Assembly (NCBI GenBank): GCA_910587475.1
Contig: CAJUMR010000039.1
Span: forward strand, 1 to 24,768
Source: an uncultured Muribaculaceae bacterium
GTDB taxonomy: Bacteria > Bacteroidota > Bacteroidia > Bacteroidales > Muribaculaceae
Length of the DNA stretch: 24,768 bases
Reading direction: 5' to 3'
The position numbers and the translations under genes are program-made. Below the pieces are notes generated by a model. The model had not been told where the DNA came from. It saw only the letters and a program-made list of their open reading frames with translations, and searched no databases. The number at the start of each line of letters is the position of its first letter. Position 1 is the first letter of the stretch. Below, in pieces: positions 1 to 8,300 of the stretch.

Positions 1-21
1 TTGAAAGGGTAGCGGAGTGGG

Positions 22-483
22 TTATTTTAGTGATAGCGCTGCAGCGATCGATGACAGCTGTGAGTCGATGTCGTCGTGGAGACTCTGCGAGGCGTCGGCT
101 ATTGTTGATAGGTCGGTCTGCATCATGGCGAGCACGCGGTCGGTGTCGGTGGTCGGTTTACCACCTATGTAGGCTATGCAGCGGTTGTCGATGGAGTCGA
201 AGTGGGCGAGCAGGGCGACACCGCATACGGCAGCGACAGCTATGGCGGCAGCTGCGGCCCGCAGGTGAAGACTTCCGGATCTCCGGCATTGCCGGCGCCG
301 CGAGGCTGCGTAGAAGCCCATCACAGCCCGTGCACTGTCGATTTCAGGCGACGACAGGGTGGTGTTGGCAAGAGCGCGTCGCAGTTCGGCTTCTTCGGCT
401 TCTGTGGCAGTAGCGTCGAAGTATCGGCTGATGAGCAGACTGATGCGGCCGGGGTCTTGGTGCAGTTGGAATTGTTGTTTCAT
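22..483 (-). CDS. Small single-pass membrane protein, putative anti-sigma partner
   Basis: A 153-residue protein whose ATG overlaps the stop codon of the upstream ECF sigma factor gene (ATGA arrangement), so the two are very likely translationally coupled. The N-terminal ~65 residues are soluble and charged. One hydrophobic alanine/valine-rich segment lies at about residues 72-93. A short C-terminal part beginning CIAYIGGKPTTDTDRV resembles, from memory, the (Y)I(N/G)GK...TD...V tail of small membrane proteins often found after ECF sigma genes in Bacteroidales. No HxxxCxxC zinc anti-sigma motif is visible and no FecR domain. The anti-sigma or sigma-modulating role is inferred from position, length and topology only. 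The stop lies 21 bp from the window edge, so downstream operon members cannot be seen. Confidence 0.7.
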   Translation of the reverse strand: MKQQFQLHQDPGRISLLISRYFDATATEAEEAELRRALANTTLSSPEIDSARAVMGFYAASRRRQCRRSGSLHLRAAAAAIAVAAVCGVALLAHFDSIDNRCIAYIGGKPTTDTDRVLAMMQTDLSTIADASQSLHDDIDSQLSSIAAALSLK

Positions 484-995
484 ATTGTCTGGCGTTTTTG
501 AGATGAGAGATAGATGTCGCGCACTGTGCGTCGCGCGCGGCTGAGTATCATTCGGGTGTTGGCCTCGGAGATGCCGAGTTCTTCGGCGATATCGGCGAAG
601 TCCATTCCCTCGGTATCGCGCATGGCGATGACGGCTTTTTCGCGTGGCGACAGACGACTGTCGATGATGGCTTTTACCGAGTTGTAGAGGTCGTCGCGGT
701 CGGCCGGGTCATCGGTGCTGTTGTCGGGGATGTCGGCAGAGAGAAGTTCGATGCTGTCGGTCGGTCGTGCACTGCTGCGGCGCAGGGTGTCGAGACATGT
801 GTTACGCACAGCGACAACAGAGAGACCTTCGGCTTGCGCGGTTGTGGCGATGTTGTGGCGATGCTGCCACAGTCTGTAGAAAGCGTCCTGCAGGGCATCG
901 TCGGCCGCATCGTCGTCGGCGAGTAACCGCCGCGCTGATGCAAGCAGGCGTCCGCGGATGCGGAGAAATGTCGATGTCAGGATGTCGGATGCCAT
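480..995 (-). CDS. ECF-type RNA polymerase sigma-70 factor
   Basis: A 171-residue sigma factor of the extracytoplasmic-function class, which would redirect RNA polymerase to a regulon that cannot be named from this sequence. Region 2 spans about residues 8-75, including DDALQDAFYRLWQHR and the VAVRNTCLDTLRR helix. Region 4 spans about 115-163 with LSPREKAVIAMRDTEGMDFADIAEEL followed by the recognition helix GISEANTRMILSRARRTV. There is no region 3, as expected. The frame stays open upstream to 1082, but I chose the ATG at 995: the family homology starts there, and a TAAGTTTG -7 match at 1077-1070 falls inside the longer version. It overlaps the membrane protein gene downstream by 4 bp. No susC homologue is adjacent, so this is not an obvious SusCD/FecR trans-envelope signalling unit. 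Confidence 0.9.
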   Translation of the reverse strand: MASDILTSTFLRIRGRLLASARRLLADDDAADDALQDAFYRLWQHRHNIATTAQAEGLSVVAVRNTCLDTLRRSSARPTDSIELLSADIPDNSTDDPADRDDLYNSVKAIIDSRLSPREKAVIAMRDTEGMDFADIAEELGISEANTRMILSRARRTVRDIYLSSQKRQTI

Positions 996-1069
996 TGTTG
1001 CTGTTAGTTTTTGCAAGTCGTATTCGAGGTGATTTACACTATGTAGACGCAGCGTGAAAGATTTTGCAA

Positions 1070-1077
1070 CAAACTTA
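1070..1077 (-). promoter_or_regulatory. Candidate -7 element for the sigma factor operon
   Basis: Read on the minus strand this is TAAGTTTG, matching the Bacteroidetes TAnnTTTG -7 consensus. No good TTTG -33 element is seen at 19-21 nt upstream. It would give a leader of about 70 nt before the ATG at 995. Only a half-match, so confidence is low; ECF genes often also use autoregulated promoters that this consensus would not find. Confidence 0.35.
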
Positions 1078-1107
1078 ACCAAATTTTTTTGAAAAAAATG
1101 AACATCG

Positions 1108-1139
1108 TTTGGTTTGTAGCGGTTGATGAGGTAATTTTG
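1108..1139 (+). promoter_or_regulatory. Bacteroidetes-type promoter for the YbjN-flavoprotein-dehydrogenase operon
   Basis: TTTG at 1108-1111 is followed by 20 nt and then TAATTTTG at 1132-1139, a full match to the Bacteroidetes primary sigma consensus. Initiation would be near 1145, giving a leader of roughly 55 nt. That leader contains a small CGACT...AGTCG stem-loop at about 1149-1165. Confidence 0.75.
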
Positions 1140-1200
1140 TGTATTATGACGACTGTGTGAAAGTCGCTATCATGAATAAATCTATCTGATAAATTAAATT

Positions 1201-1626
1201 ATGACTGACATAAAGCATATTGGTCGTGACGATCTGTTGCGACTGTTGTCGGAAATGGATCTTGAAGGCAAAGTAGGCAGCGACGCAACTGTCTATTGTG
1301 TTTTTCCGGCCGACGACGATTTTGGCCATGACGTGGTGTTCACTTTCACCGCCGACGATGACGGATGGTTTGGAGTTGAAGCCATTGCCGACGGTTTTAA
1401 TATCGGTGAAGCGCAGACGGGCGAGGCGCTGGTGATGTGTAACGAATTCTCGCGCCGCGCGCGTCTCCCCAAGGCATTTGTGGTCAACGGACGTTTTAAA
1501 CTCGACCAATGGATCGTGTTCCCGGCCTCGACCGACGACGATTACATCCGCCAGTATCTTGAACTGGTGCTGACGATGTGCTGGAGCTTTTTTGTCAATG
1601 CCAGCCGTCGACTGGAGCAATCATAA
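1201..1626 (+). CDS. YbjN-like domain protein
   Basis: A 141-residue acidic cytoplasmic protein. The alternation of beta strands (TVYCVFPADDD, DVVFTFTADDDGWFGVEAIADGF), a central helix with ALVMCNEFSRRARLPKAFV, further strands (GRFKLDQWIVFP) and a C-terminal helix (YIRQYLELVLTMCWSFFVNASRRL) is the pattern of YbjN/type III secretion chaperone-like folds. The biochemical role of this family in Bacteroidetes is not established, and nothing here fixes a partner. It is the first gene of a plus-strand operon with a strong promoter upstream, and the next gene starts 35 bp after its stop. An open frame runs antisense through it but has no family features. Confidence 0.75.
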   Translation: MTDIKHIGRDDLLRLLSEMDLEGKVGSDATVYCVFPADDDFGHDVVFTFTADDDGWFGVEAIADGFNIGEAQTGEALVMCNEFSRRARLPKAFVVNGRFKLDQWIVFPASTDDDYIRQYLELVLTMCWSFFVNASRRLEQS

Positions 1627-1661
1627 AGTGAAACAACAATAAAAACAATATCGTAATTATC

Positions 1662-2291
1662 ATGAGAGTATTATTGATCAACGGTAGCCCTCATCCCGAC
1701 GGCAATACGTCGGTGGCGCTCGGCGAAGTCGCACGCACTCTTGAGGCCGAGGGCATCGAGACAGAAACACTGTGGATCGGCACCAAGCCGGTGCAAGGCT
1801 GCATAGCTTGCTACAAATGTGCAACCACCGGAGTGTGTGTGTTCCGCGACGATCTCTACGTGAGAGCGCGTGAGGCTGTCGGCCGTGCCGACGCTGTCAT
1901 CATCGGTTCGCCGGTCTATTACGCCGGTCCTTCGGGATCGCTGTGCGCATTGCTCGACCGCCTGTTCTATTCATCTGGAAAGCTGTTGCAGCATAAGCCG
2001 GCAGCGGCAGTAGTATGCTGCCGCCGTGGTGGTGCATCAGCGACGTTCGATCGACTGAACAAGTATTTCACAATTTTGAGCATGCCTGTGGTCAGCTCGC
2101 AGTATTGGAACAGTGTCCACGGTCGTGACAAGGGAGAGGCGCGATATGATGAAGAAGGCCTTCAGACGATGCGCACTCTCGGACGCAACATGGCATGGCT
2201 GCTCAAATCGATCGCCAATCCTTCGTCGCCGGCTGCTCCGGTTGTCGAGCCGCGGCGTGCAACCAACTTTATCCGCAACGATCATGATTGA
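1662..2291 (+). CDS. Flavodoxin family / NAD(P)H-dependent FMN oxidoreductase
   Basis: A 209-residue protein of the NADPH-dependent FMN reductase fold. The FMN phosphate-binding loop is INGSPHPDGNTSVAL at about residues 6-20, and a second flavin-contacting loop is IIGSPVYYAGPSGSLCALLDR at about 80-100. Between them Cys47, Cys50, Cys53 and Cys59 form Cx2Cx2Cx5C, like the compact cysteine motif of iron-sulfur flavoproteins (Isf family), so a bound Fe-S cluster is possible but not proven. Such proteins transfer electrons to quinones, metals or small acceptors; the substrate here is unknown. Its end overlaps the start of the dehydrogenase gene by 8 bp, indicating one transcript and coupled translation. 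Confidence 0.88.
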   Translation: MRVLLINGSPHPDGNTSVALGEVARTLEAEGIETETLWIGTKPVQGCIACYKCATTGVCVFRDDLYVRAREAVGRADAVIIGSPVYYAGPSGSLCALLDRLFYSSGKLLQHKPAAAVVCCRRGGASATFDRLNKYFTILSMPVVSSQYWNSVHGRDKGEARYDEEGLQTMRTLGRNMAWLLKSIANPSSPAAPVVEPRRATNFIRNDHD

Positions 2292-3264
2292 TCTCACCCG
2301 AAGGGACTGCAGGCGCATAGTTGTGCTTGACGGTCACGTGGCCAACAGCGGCGACCTTTCGTGGGGCGCTCTCGCCGATCTTGGCGATCTGCAAGTCTAC
2401 GAACGAACCGACAGCGCGCAGCTTGTCGACCGTTGTCGCGGAGCTTATGCCGTGTTTACTAACAAGGTGGTCATTGATGCCGAAACAATCCGACTGTTGC
2501 CCGATCTTAAGTTTATCGGTGTGCTTGCCACCGGTTACAACAATGTCGACGTTGTTGCTGCCCGGAGAGCAGGAGTGACGGTGTGCAATGTGCCGGCCTA
2601 CAGCACGGCGTCGGTCGTTCAGACTGTTTTCGCGCTGTTGCTTGCTCTGACCAACCGTGTCGAGTCATATGCCAGCAGTGTCTCTGCCGGCGACTGGACG
2701 AGATGCCGCGATTTCAGCTATCGGCTCGGCCCGATCGAGGAACTCGAAGGTCTTACGATGGGAGTCTACGGGCTTGGCAACATCGGCAGCCGTGTGGCAT
2801 CGACGGCTCATGCGTTCGGCATGAATGTGATCAGTTTCACCTCGAAAAGTCAGGATAGATTGCCCGGTTATGTTGAAAAAGTCAGCAGGGAAGAGCTGTT
2901 CCGCCGTGCCGATGTTTTGTCGCTCAACGCACCGTTGACAGCCGACAACAGCGGCTTTGTCAATGCGTCTACGTTGGCGATGATGAAGCCGACGGCATTG
3001 CTGATCAACACCGCACGCGGTGGCTTGGTCGACGAGGAGGCTCTGGCTGCGGCTTTACGCGATGGAGTCATTGCCGGAGCAGGTCTCGATGTGCTTGCAT
3101 GTGAACCTCCGGCGTCATCATGTCCTTTGGTTGGAGCGCCTAACTGCCTGATCACACCTCATGTCGCATGGCAGAGCACAGCTGCGCGCCGTCGTTTGCT
3201 CGATGTGTCGGCGGCCAATCTTGCGGCGTTTATCGCCGGAGATCCGCGCAATGTGGTCAGCTGA
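2284..3264 (+). CDS. D-2-hydroxyacid dehydrogenase (glycerate/hydroxypyruvate reductase-like)
   Basis: A 326-residue NAD(P)-dependent oxidoreductase interconverting a 2-keto acid and a D-2-hydroxyacid, probably cytoplasmic. The substrate loop is GVLATGYNNVDV (about residues 79-90), the Rossmann motif is GLGNIG at 163-168, and the catalytic triad is Arg245 (INTARGG), Glu274 (CEPP) and His293 (TPHVAW). The residue after the second Rossmann strand is not acidic (VISFTSKSQ), which may mean NADP rather than NAD preference; that is inference. Upstream codons in the same frame remain open from 2113, but they lie inside the flavoprotein gene, so the ATG at 2284 is preferred. HprA-type glycerate dehydrogenase is the closest named match from memory; the exact substrate is not determinable. 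Confidence 0.88.
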   Translation: MIDLTRRDCRRIVVLDGHVANSGDLSWGALADLGDLQVYERTDSAQLVDRCRGAYAVFTNKVVIDAETIRLLPDLKFIGVLATGYNNVDVVAARRAGVTVCNVPAYSTASVVQTVFALLLALTNRVESYASSVSAGDWTRCRDFSYRLGPIEELEGLTMGVYGLGNIGSRVASTAHAFGMNVISFTSKSQDRLPGYVEKVSREELFRRADVLSLNAPLTADNSGFVNASTLAMMKPTALLINTARGGLVDEEALAAALRDGVIAGAGLDVLACEPPASSCPLVGAPNCLITPHVAWQSTAARRRLLDVSAANLAAFIAGDPRNVVS

Positions 3265-3284
3265 CGTCTCTGCATTAAACAATA

Positions 3285-3340
3285 ATAAATATAACGGTCC
3301 CGCCGGCACTTCAGATAGCCAGCGGGACCGTTATATTTAT
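3285..3340 (+). terminator. Long perfect hairpin, probable bidirectional terminator
   Basis: Two perfectly complementary 19-nt arms (3285-3303 and 3322-3340) enclose an 18-nt loop. The GC core is cggtcccgc/gcgggaccg, flanked by A-rich and U-rich outer parts (ataaatataa / ttatatttat), which gives a U-rich tail in either direction. It starts 20 bp after the dehydrogenase stop, and a second hairpin serves the opposing susD transcript. Confidence 0.8.
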
Positions 3341-3365
3341 CAGCAGTAATGCTGATGTCTGATAA

Positions 3366-3404
3366 TAAAAGAAAAGCTGCACAGCGATCATCGCTGTGCA
3401 GCTT
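3366..3404 (-). terminator. Rho-independent terminator of the susCD operon
   Basis: A perfect inverted repeat (aagctgcacagcga at 3374-3387 with its complement at 3391-3404) has a 3-nt centre. On the minus strand it is followed by TTTTCTTTTATT. It lies about 50 bp after the SusD stop. A small 5-bp hairpin (CAGCA/TGCTG, 3341-3354) sits between it and the long hairpin serving the converging operon. Confidence 0.85.
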
Positions 3405-3457
3405 CCCTTAACAAACTCTGGTTGTCTGAATGCAAGGAGAGATACTATATCCTATTA

Positions 3458-5302
3458 TCAATAACCGGGGTTCTGTGTGATGTTCTTGGTGCGGGCAAGT
3501 TCCTGAGTCGGAATTGGCCAGAGTTGGAAGCGTTCTTCCCAACGACGGTTGGTGTCGCGCACTTTCAACTTCTGTTTGTAAGCATCGTAGCAAGGAATGT
3601 CGTTTTCATCCTCGCGGCCTGCCTTGAACACCGGCTTGTCGGTGGGTGCAAGGCCGAGAGATACGCCTGATTCGCCACCTGCGGTGGTGTAGGGAATACC
3701 TGCTTCATACTGATACTGGATCAGGGGTTGGCCGTAAGAGGGATACATATTCTCGATGTCACCGGTCTTCCAACGGCGCATATCGAAGAGGTGCAGACCT
3801 TCCATCATGAGTTCTACCTTGCGTTCGCGACGCACAAGCTGACGCATCTTCGACTGATTGCCTTTGCGGTCAGCAGAAACGTCAGGCATGCCTGCGCGGT
3901 TGCGGACTTTGTTGATGGCAGAGTAGACGCTTTCATCAAGTTCGTTGAGTTCGATCTTGGCTTCTGCATAGCCGAGGAGGACTTCAGCGTAGCGCATGAA
4001 GATAACGTTCATATATTGTTCGGCGATGCCACATGATGTATCGAGGGCATATTTTGCGTTGATTGTGCCGACACCGGCATTACAGAAACTTGCCCACGAT
4101 GCGCTGACCACACCTTCGAAGTCCTGGTTGGGCACTTCCGACCATTGGCCTGTGGTGAAGTTGTAGAGCTGGGTTGTCGGTTTGTAGCAGCTGAGGATCT
4201 GGGTTGTTGTGGCAAGACCTTGGTTGACAGTCATTTCGTCGCCTTCCATGCGGATGTTGTAAGCGAAGCGCGGGTCGCGGTTCTTCGAGGGATGAGCGTT
4301 GTCGTAGAGAGGCGACTCGTCGATGCGCTTGCCGTCGATACATTCGTAAGTGTCGCAGAACATCATGCTCGAGTGGCGGCTTGTCTGCCCCTGAATACGG
4401 GATGTCTGACCATAGCCGATTGTGTGGCCTTTCTTGGGTGATGTGGTGTTGGTGTAGGGCAGTTCATAGAAAATTTCATCGAACACGTCAGCTTTGGCCT
4501 GACCGGGTTCGGTGAAAAGGTCGCCGTAGTTGGCTGCGAGTTCGTAGCCGCCTTCGTCGATGACTTTCTTGGCTGCTGTGGCTGCTGCGGTGTAATATTG
4601 CTTGCCTTTGCCTGCTATGTCAAGACCGCCGCCGGCGAGGCCGATGCGGTTGATCAGACCATATGCGAAGCCGCGGTTGACCCTGCCGGTCTCTTCGCGT
4701 TTCCACGGAAGGTATTCGGCGATTTCGTTGAGGTCGGCGATAAGGAAGTCGTAGATGGTCTCACGCGAAGTGCGCACGGCAGTGTCATATTCATCGTTGC
4801 CTACAGGAGCGGTGAAGAACGGTACATCGCCGTAGAGACCAGTGAGGATATAATAGAAATAGGCGCGGAGAGTGTGTACTTCTGCAAGATACTGCATGGC
4901 CTTGTCGTTGAAGCCTGCTTTGAATTCTTCGGCTCCTGCGATGACGTCGTTGGCACGGGCGATGCCAATGTAGCACTGTTGCCAGACGTAGAGCACGATG
5001 GCATTGTCGGGATTAAGAGTACCGCCGGCTCCGATGGTCACGTTCTCATTACGTTCGAGCAGCATCGGGGTGAGGTGGTCGAACACGATGTTGGCCGGCA
5101 ACATGTAGAAGCCATTGATAGCGTCCATGTACATTGAATTGTAGACACCCATCAGACCGTCATACATGGCTTTTTCCGAGCGGAAGAAGCCGGTGCTGAC
5201 GTAGTTGCCGTTGGTGTCGGCGCGATCGAGGAAGTCGCTACATGATGCTGACGCCAGGCCGAGAGCTGCAATTGCAGCCAAATATATTTTTGATTTTTTC
5301 AT
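3458..5302 (-). CDS. SusD/RagB family nutrient-binding outer-membrane lipoprotein
   Basis: A 614-residue surface lipoprotein that would act as the lid of the SusC channel and bind an oligomeric nutrient. The signal peptide MKKSKIYLAAIAALGLASAS is followed by Cys21, the lipidation site, then SDFLDR as in typical SusD mature ends. The N-terminal TPR-like helices carry RSEKAMYDGLMGVYNSMY and ARANDVIAGAEEF. The C-terminal half has the family segments MRYAEVLLGYAEAKIELNEL, INKVRNRAGMP and RRERKVELMMEGLHLFDMRRW, and it ends AWRIWPIPTQEL-like (LWPIPTQELARTKNITQNPGY). Length and both conserved ends are normal, so it is intact. It lies 19 bp downstream of susC. The ligand cannot be told: no glycoside hydrolase, lyase, protease or sulfatase gene is adjacent. 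Confidence 0.97.
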   Translation of the reverse strand: MKKSKIYLAAIAALGLASASCSDFLDRADTNGNYVSTGFFRSEKAMYDGLMGVYNSMYMDAINGFYMLPANIVFDHLTPMLLERNENVTIGAGGTLNPDNAIVLYVWQQCYIGIARANDVIAGAEEFKAGFNDKAMQYLAEVHTLRAYFYYILTGLYGDVPFFTAPVGNDEYDTAVRTSRETIYDFLIADLNEIAEYLPWKREETGRVNRGFAYGLINRIGLAGGGLDIAGKGKQYYTAAATAAKKVIDEGGYELAANYGDLFTEPGQAKADVFDEIFYELPYTNTTSPKKGHTIGYGQTSRIQGQTSRHSSMMFCDTYECIDGKRIDESPLYDNAHPSKNRDPRFAYNIRMEGDEMTVNQGLATTTQILSCYKPTTQLYNFTTGQWSEVPNQDFEGVVSASWASFCNAGVGTINAKYALDTSCGIAEQYMNVIFMRYAEVLLGYAEAKIELNELDESVYSAINKVRNRAGMPDVSADRKGNQSKMRQLVRRERKVELMMEGLHLFDMRRWKTGDIENMYPSYGQPLIQYQYEAGIPYTTAGGESGVSLGLAPTDKPVFKAGREDENDIPCYDAYKQKLKVRDTNRRWEERFQLWPIPTQELARTKNITQNPGY

Positions 5303-5321
5303 TGCTGATTATTGTGAGATG

Positions 5322-8300
5322 TTAGAAGCGTAAGTCGATACCGAATGTGTAGATTCTCATCAGAGGATAGTAAGCAGCGGCGTTGGCTTCGGGGTCATAT
5401 CCGGGATAAGCGTTCTGGATAGTGAAGAGGTTTTGGCCGCTGAGGTAGAAGCGAAGGTGGCTGATGCCGCTGTTTGCAAGAAGCTTGCGCGGGATAGTAT
5501 ATCCGACCACGAGGTTCTTCAGACGGCAGTAAGCGCCGCTCTTGATCCAGAATGACGACGGGATGTTGTTGGGGTTGGTACCTGCAACCTGTTCGGCCAC
5601 GAGCAGAGGATATTTGGCATTGGGGTTCTCGGGCGACCATGAGTCGAACTGGCTTTCCATGATTGAACGTCCTACACGGAATGGAAGCACGTTGTAGCCT
5701 GTCGAGTAGATGTCGCGTTTACCTACGCCCTGGAAGAATGCTGTGAGGTCGAAGTTGTTCCAGTTTGCTGTGAGGTTGAGTGAGAAGAGATAGCGCTGCT
5801 GCGGATCACCGATGATTGTGCGATCCTCCTCGTTGATTTGGTCGTCGTTGTTGAGGTCTTTGTAGCGGATGTAGCCGGGGCGGTAGTTATTCTTATCACC
5901 TTGGTAGACGGGATAGTTGTCGATTTCATCCTGATTCTGGAAGTAGCCGTCTGCCACGAAGCCGTACCACGACCAGATCGGGTGGCCTACAATTGTTGTT
6001 GTGCCGCCTGCAGGATCTACAAATTCATTGCCATATAGGTCGGTGATTGTGTTTTTGACGTCAGAAAGCATGGCGGTGGCGCTGAAGCCTACGTCGCCGA
6101 ACTTATCGCGGTAGGTGATTGAGAGATCCCAACCATTGTTGCGCATTGATCCGGCGTTACGCCATGGTGCTGCAAGACCAACATAATAGGGAGCGGGGAA
6201 TTTCTGAATCATCGATGAGATGTTGCGGATATAATAGTCAAATGTCACATCGATGCGGTTGTTGAGCGCTGTGATGTCGAGACCGAAGTTCCACTGTTTT
6301 GACTTTTCCCATGAGATGTCGCGGTTGGAAAGCGTATAAGCTGCAGTACCGGAGTACCACTCTCCGCCTGGCCAGTAGTTTATGCCCGATGCAAGGTCGG
6401 AAGCGTAGGGATAGTTACTGTTGATGATGTTCTGGTTGCCGAGAGTACCATAAGACAAACGCAGCTTGAGGTTGTTGACATATTCGCGGGCGGGTTCGAA
6501 GAAGTTTTCCTGAGATATACGCCAGGCTGCCGATGCAGACGGGAAGAAGCCCCAGCGGTTCTCCTTGGTGAAGCGCGACGATCCGTCGTAGCGGCCGGTG
6601 AGTTCGACCATGTACTTTTCGTCGAAAATGTAGTTGAGTCGGCCGATGTATGACACCATCGAGAGTTCCGACTTGCCGCTGTAGCCGCCGAACGCTCCGT
6701 CGAAGTGGCTGATTTCGTCGTAGCCCTCGTAGTGTGTGCCGGTGCGGCTTACACCCATGTTCTTATATTTGTTTTCTTCAGTCTGGAAACCGAGGAGGAT
6801 CTTGAAGTAGTTCTTCTGAGCAAATGTTTTTTCGAATGACGCCTGAGCGTTGAACTGGTTGAACATTGTGCGTTCCCATCCTTCAGAGCGGGACTGACCG
6901 GTCGGAGGATAAGAGTGAATGCGTTCTCCGAGTACGTAGGTGTCAAAAGTTTCCACCAAGGTTTCCGATTTATTCTCGTAACGACGCGTAGCGTAGCTTG
7001 CAAGTATTTCGAGTCCGTCGATTGGGTTGGCGATAAGAGAACCTTTGACCACTGCATCGGTTCCGTCGGTGTGAGATTTGCCTCCTGCTTCGGCCATTGC
7101 ATAGGGGTTGATGCCTGACTGACCGTCGGCATATGTTCCGTCGGAGTTTACCGCGCCGTAGATAGGCGACATGGTCAGCGCGTAGCCGATGAGTGATGTA
7201 GCGCCCCAATAGGGATTCTCACGGTTGGTGCGACGTAGCGATACGTCGATGTTGGCGCGCAACCACTTGGTGATGGTGGCATCGGTGTTGGAGCGGAGTG
7301 TCCAGCGGTTGTAGTTGTTGTTGACGACGATACCGTCCTCGTAGCTGTACGAACCGTTGACATACTGGCGGATGGTCTGGTTGCCGCCGGTGATTGATAC
7401 GGAGTGGTTGGTGGTGAGCATCGAACTCTTCATGATCATGTCGCGCCAGTTGGTGTCGTAGCGGTACCAGTTGTCGACGCCTTCGGTCTTGTAGGTGTTG
7501 ATAAGCTCGGTGAATTGCGGAGTGTTGCCAATGTTGGTCGACGCGAGGTCCATGTATTCCATGTACTCGAGAGCGTTGGCAGGGCGCGGAAGTTCGGTCG
7601 GGGTGCGGACGCCTACCCAGCCGTTGTAGCTGACTGTGGCACGTGATTCCTGACCGCGTTTGGTGGTGATGAGGATTACGCCGTTAGACGCCTTTGAACC
7701 ATAGATTGATGCCGAAGCTGCGTCTTTAAGAACGGAGATAGACTCGATCGCATTCATGTCGATGGCGTTCATGTCGCCTTCCACACCGTCGACAAGAACA
7801 AGAGGAGAGCTGTTGGAGTTAATTGATCCGACGCCACGGATCTGAATGCCGGCCGATGTGCCGGGTTCGCCTGACGTCTGAGTGACATTGACACCCGACA
7901 TGAGGCCTTGGAGAGCGAGCGATGCAGAAGCTACGCTGCGCTGTGTGAGTTCCTTGCTTGTGACCTGTTGAACGGCACCTGTGAGGTTGACTTTTTTCTG
8001 AGTGCCGTAGCCGACAACGATGACTTCGTTGAGGTTTTCGGCTGTAGGTTCGAGCGAGATGTTACCCCCCCTACTTAACTTGCTGGCTTTCAGTGTTGTA
8101 GGAAGATAGCCAACGTAGGAGATCTGAACATCTTGATTTGGTTCGACTCCTGAGAGCGTGAATTGTCCGTTGATGTCGGTCGGCACGCTGATCTTTGTTC
8201 CTTTGACTTTAACTGAAGCGCCGATGATAGGCTCGCCGTTTTCGTCGACGACTGTGCCTGTCACTTTCATTGCTCCGGCTGCGTTTGACACTTGCTCACT

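Noticed and set aside
480..995. A link between this ECF sigma factor and the susC gene as a trans-envelope signalling system
   Set aside because: SusC here lacks the N-terminal STN domain, the anti-sigma candidate is not FecR-like, and the genes are several kilobases apart on separate transcripts.
996..1082. N-terminal extension of the ECF sigma factor
   Set aside because: The extra residues do not match the family and include the TAAGTTTG -7 match.
1144..1620. A 158-codon minus-strand open frame antisense to the YbjN-like gene
   Set aside because: The plus-strand frame has a full promoter and a family-like fold pattern; the antisense frame has neither.
2113..2283. N-terminal extension of the D-2-hydroxyacid dehydrogenase
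   Set aside because: The extra 57 codons lie in the flavoprotein gene, are Arg/Ser-rich and have no family match; ATG 2284 is the normal start.
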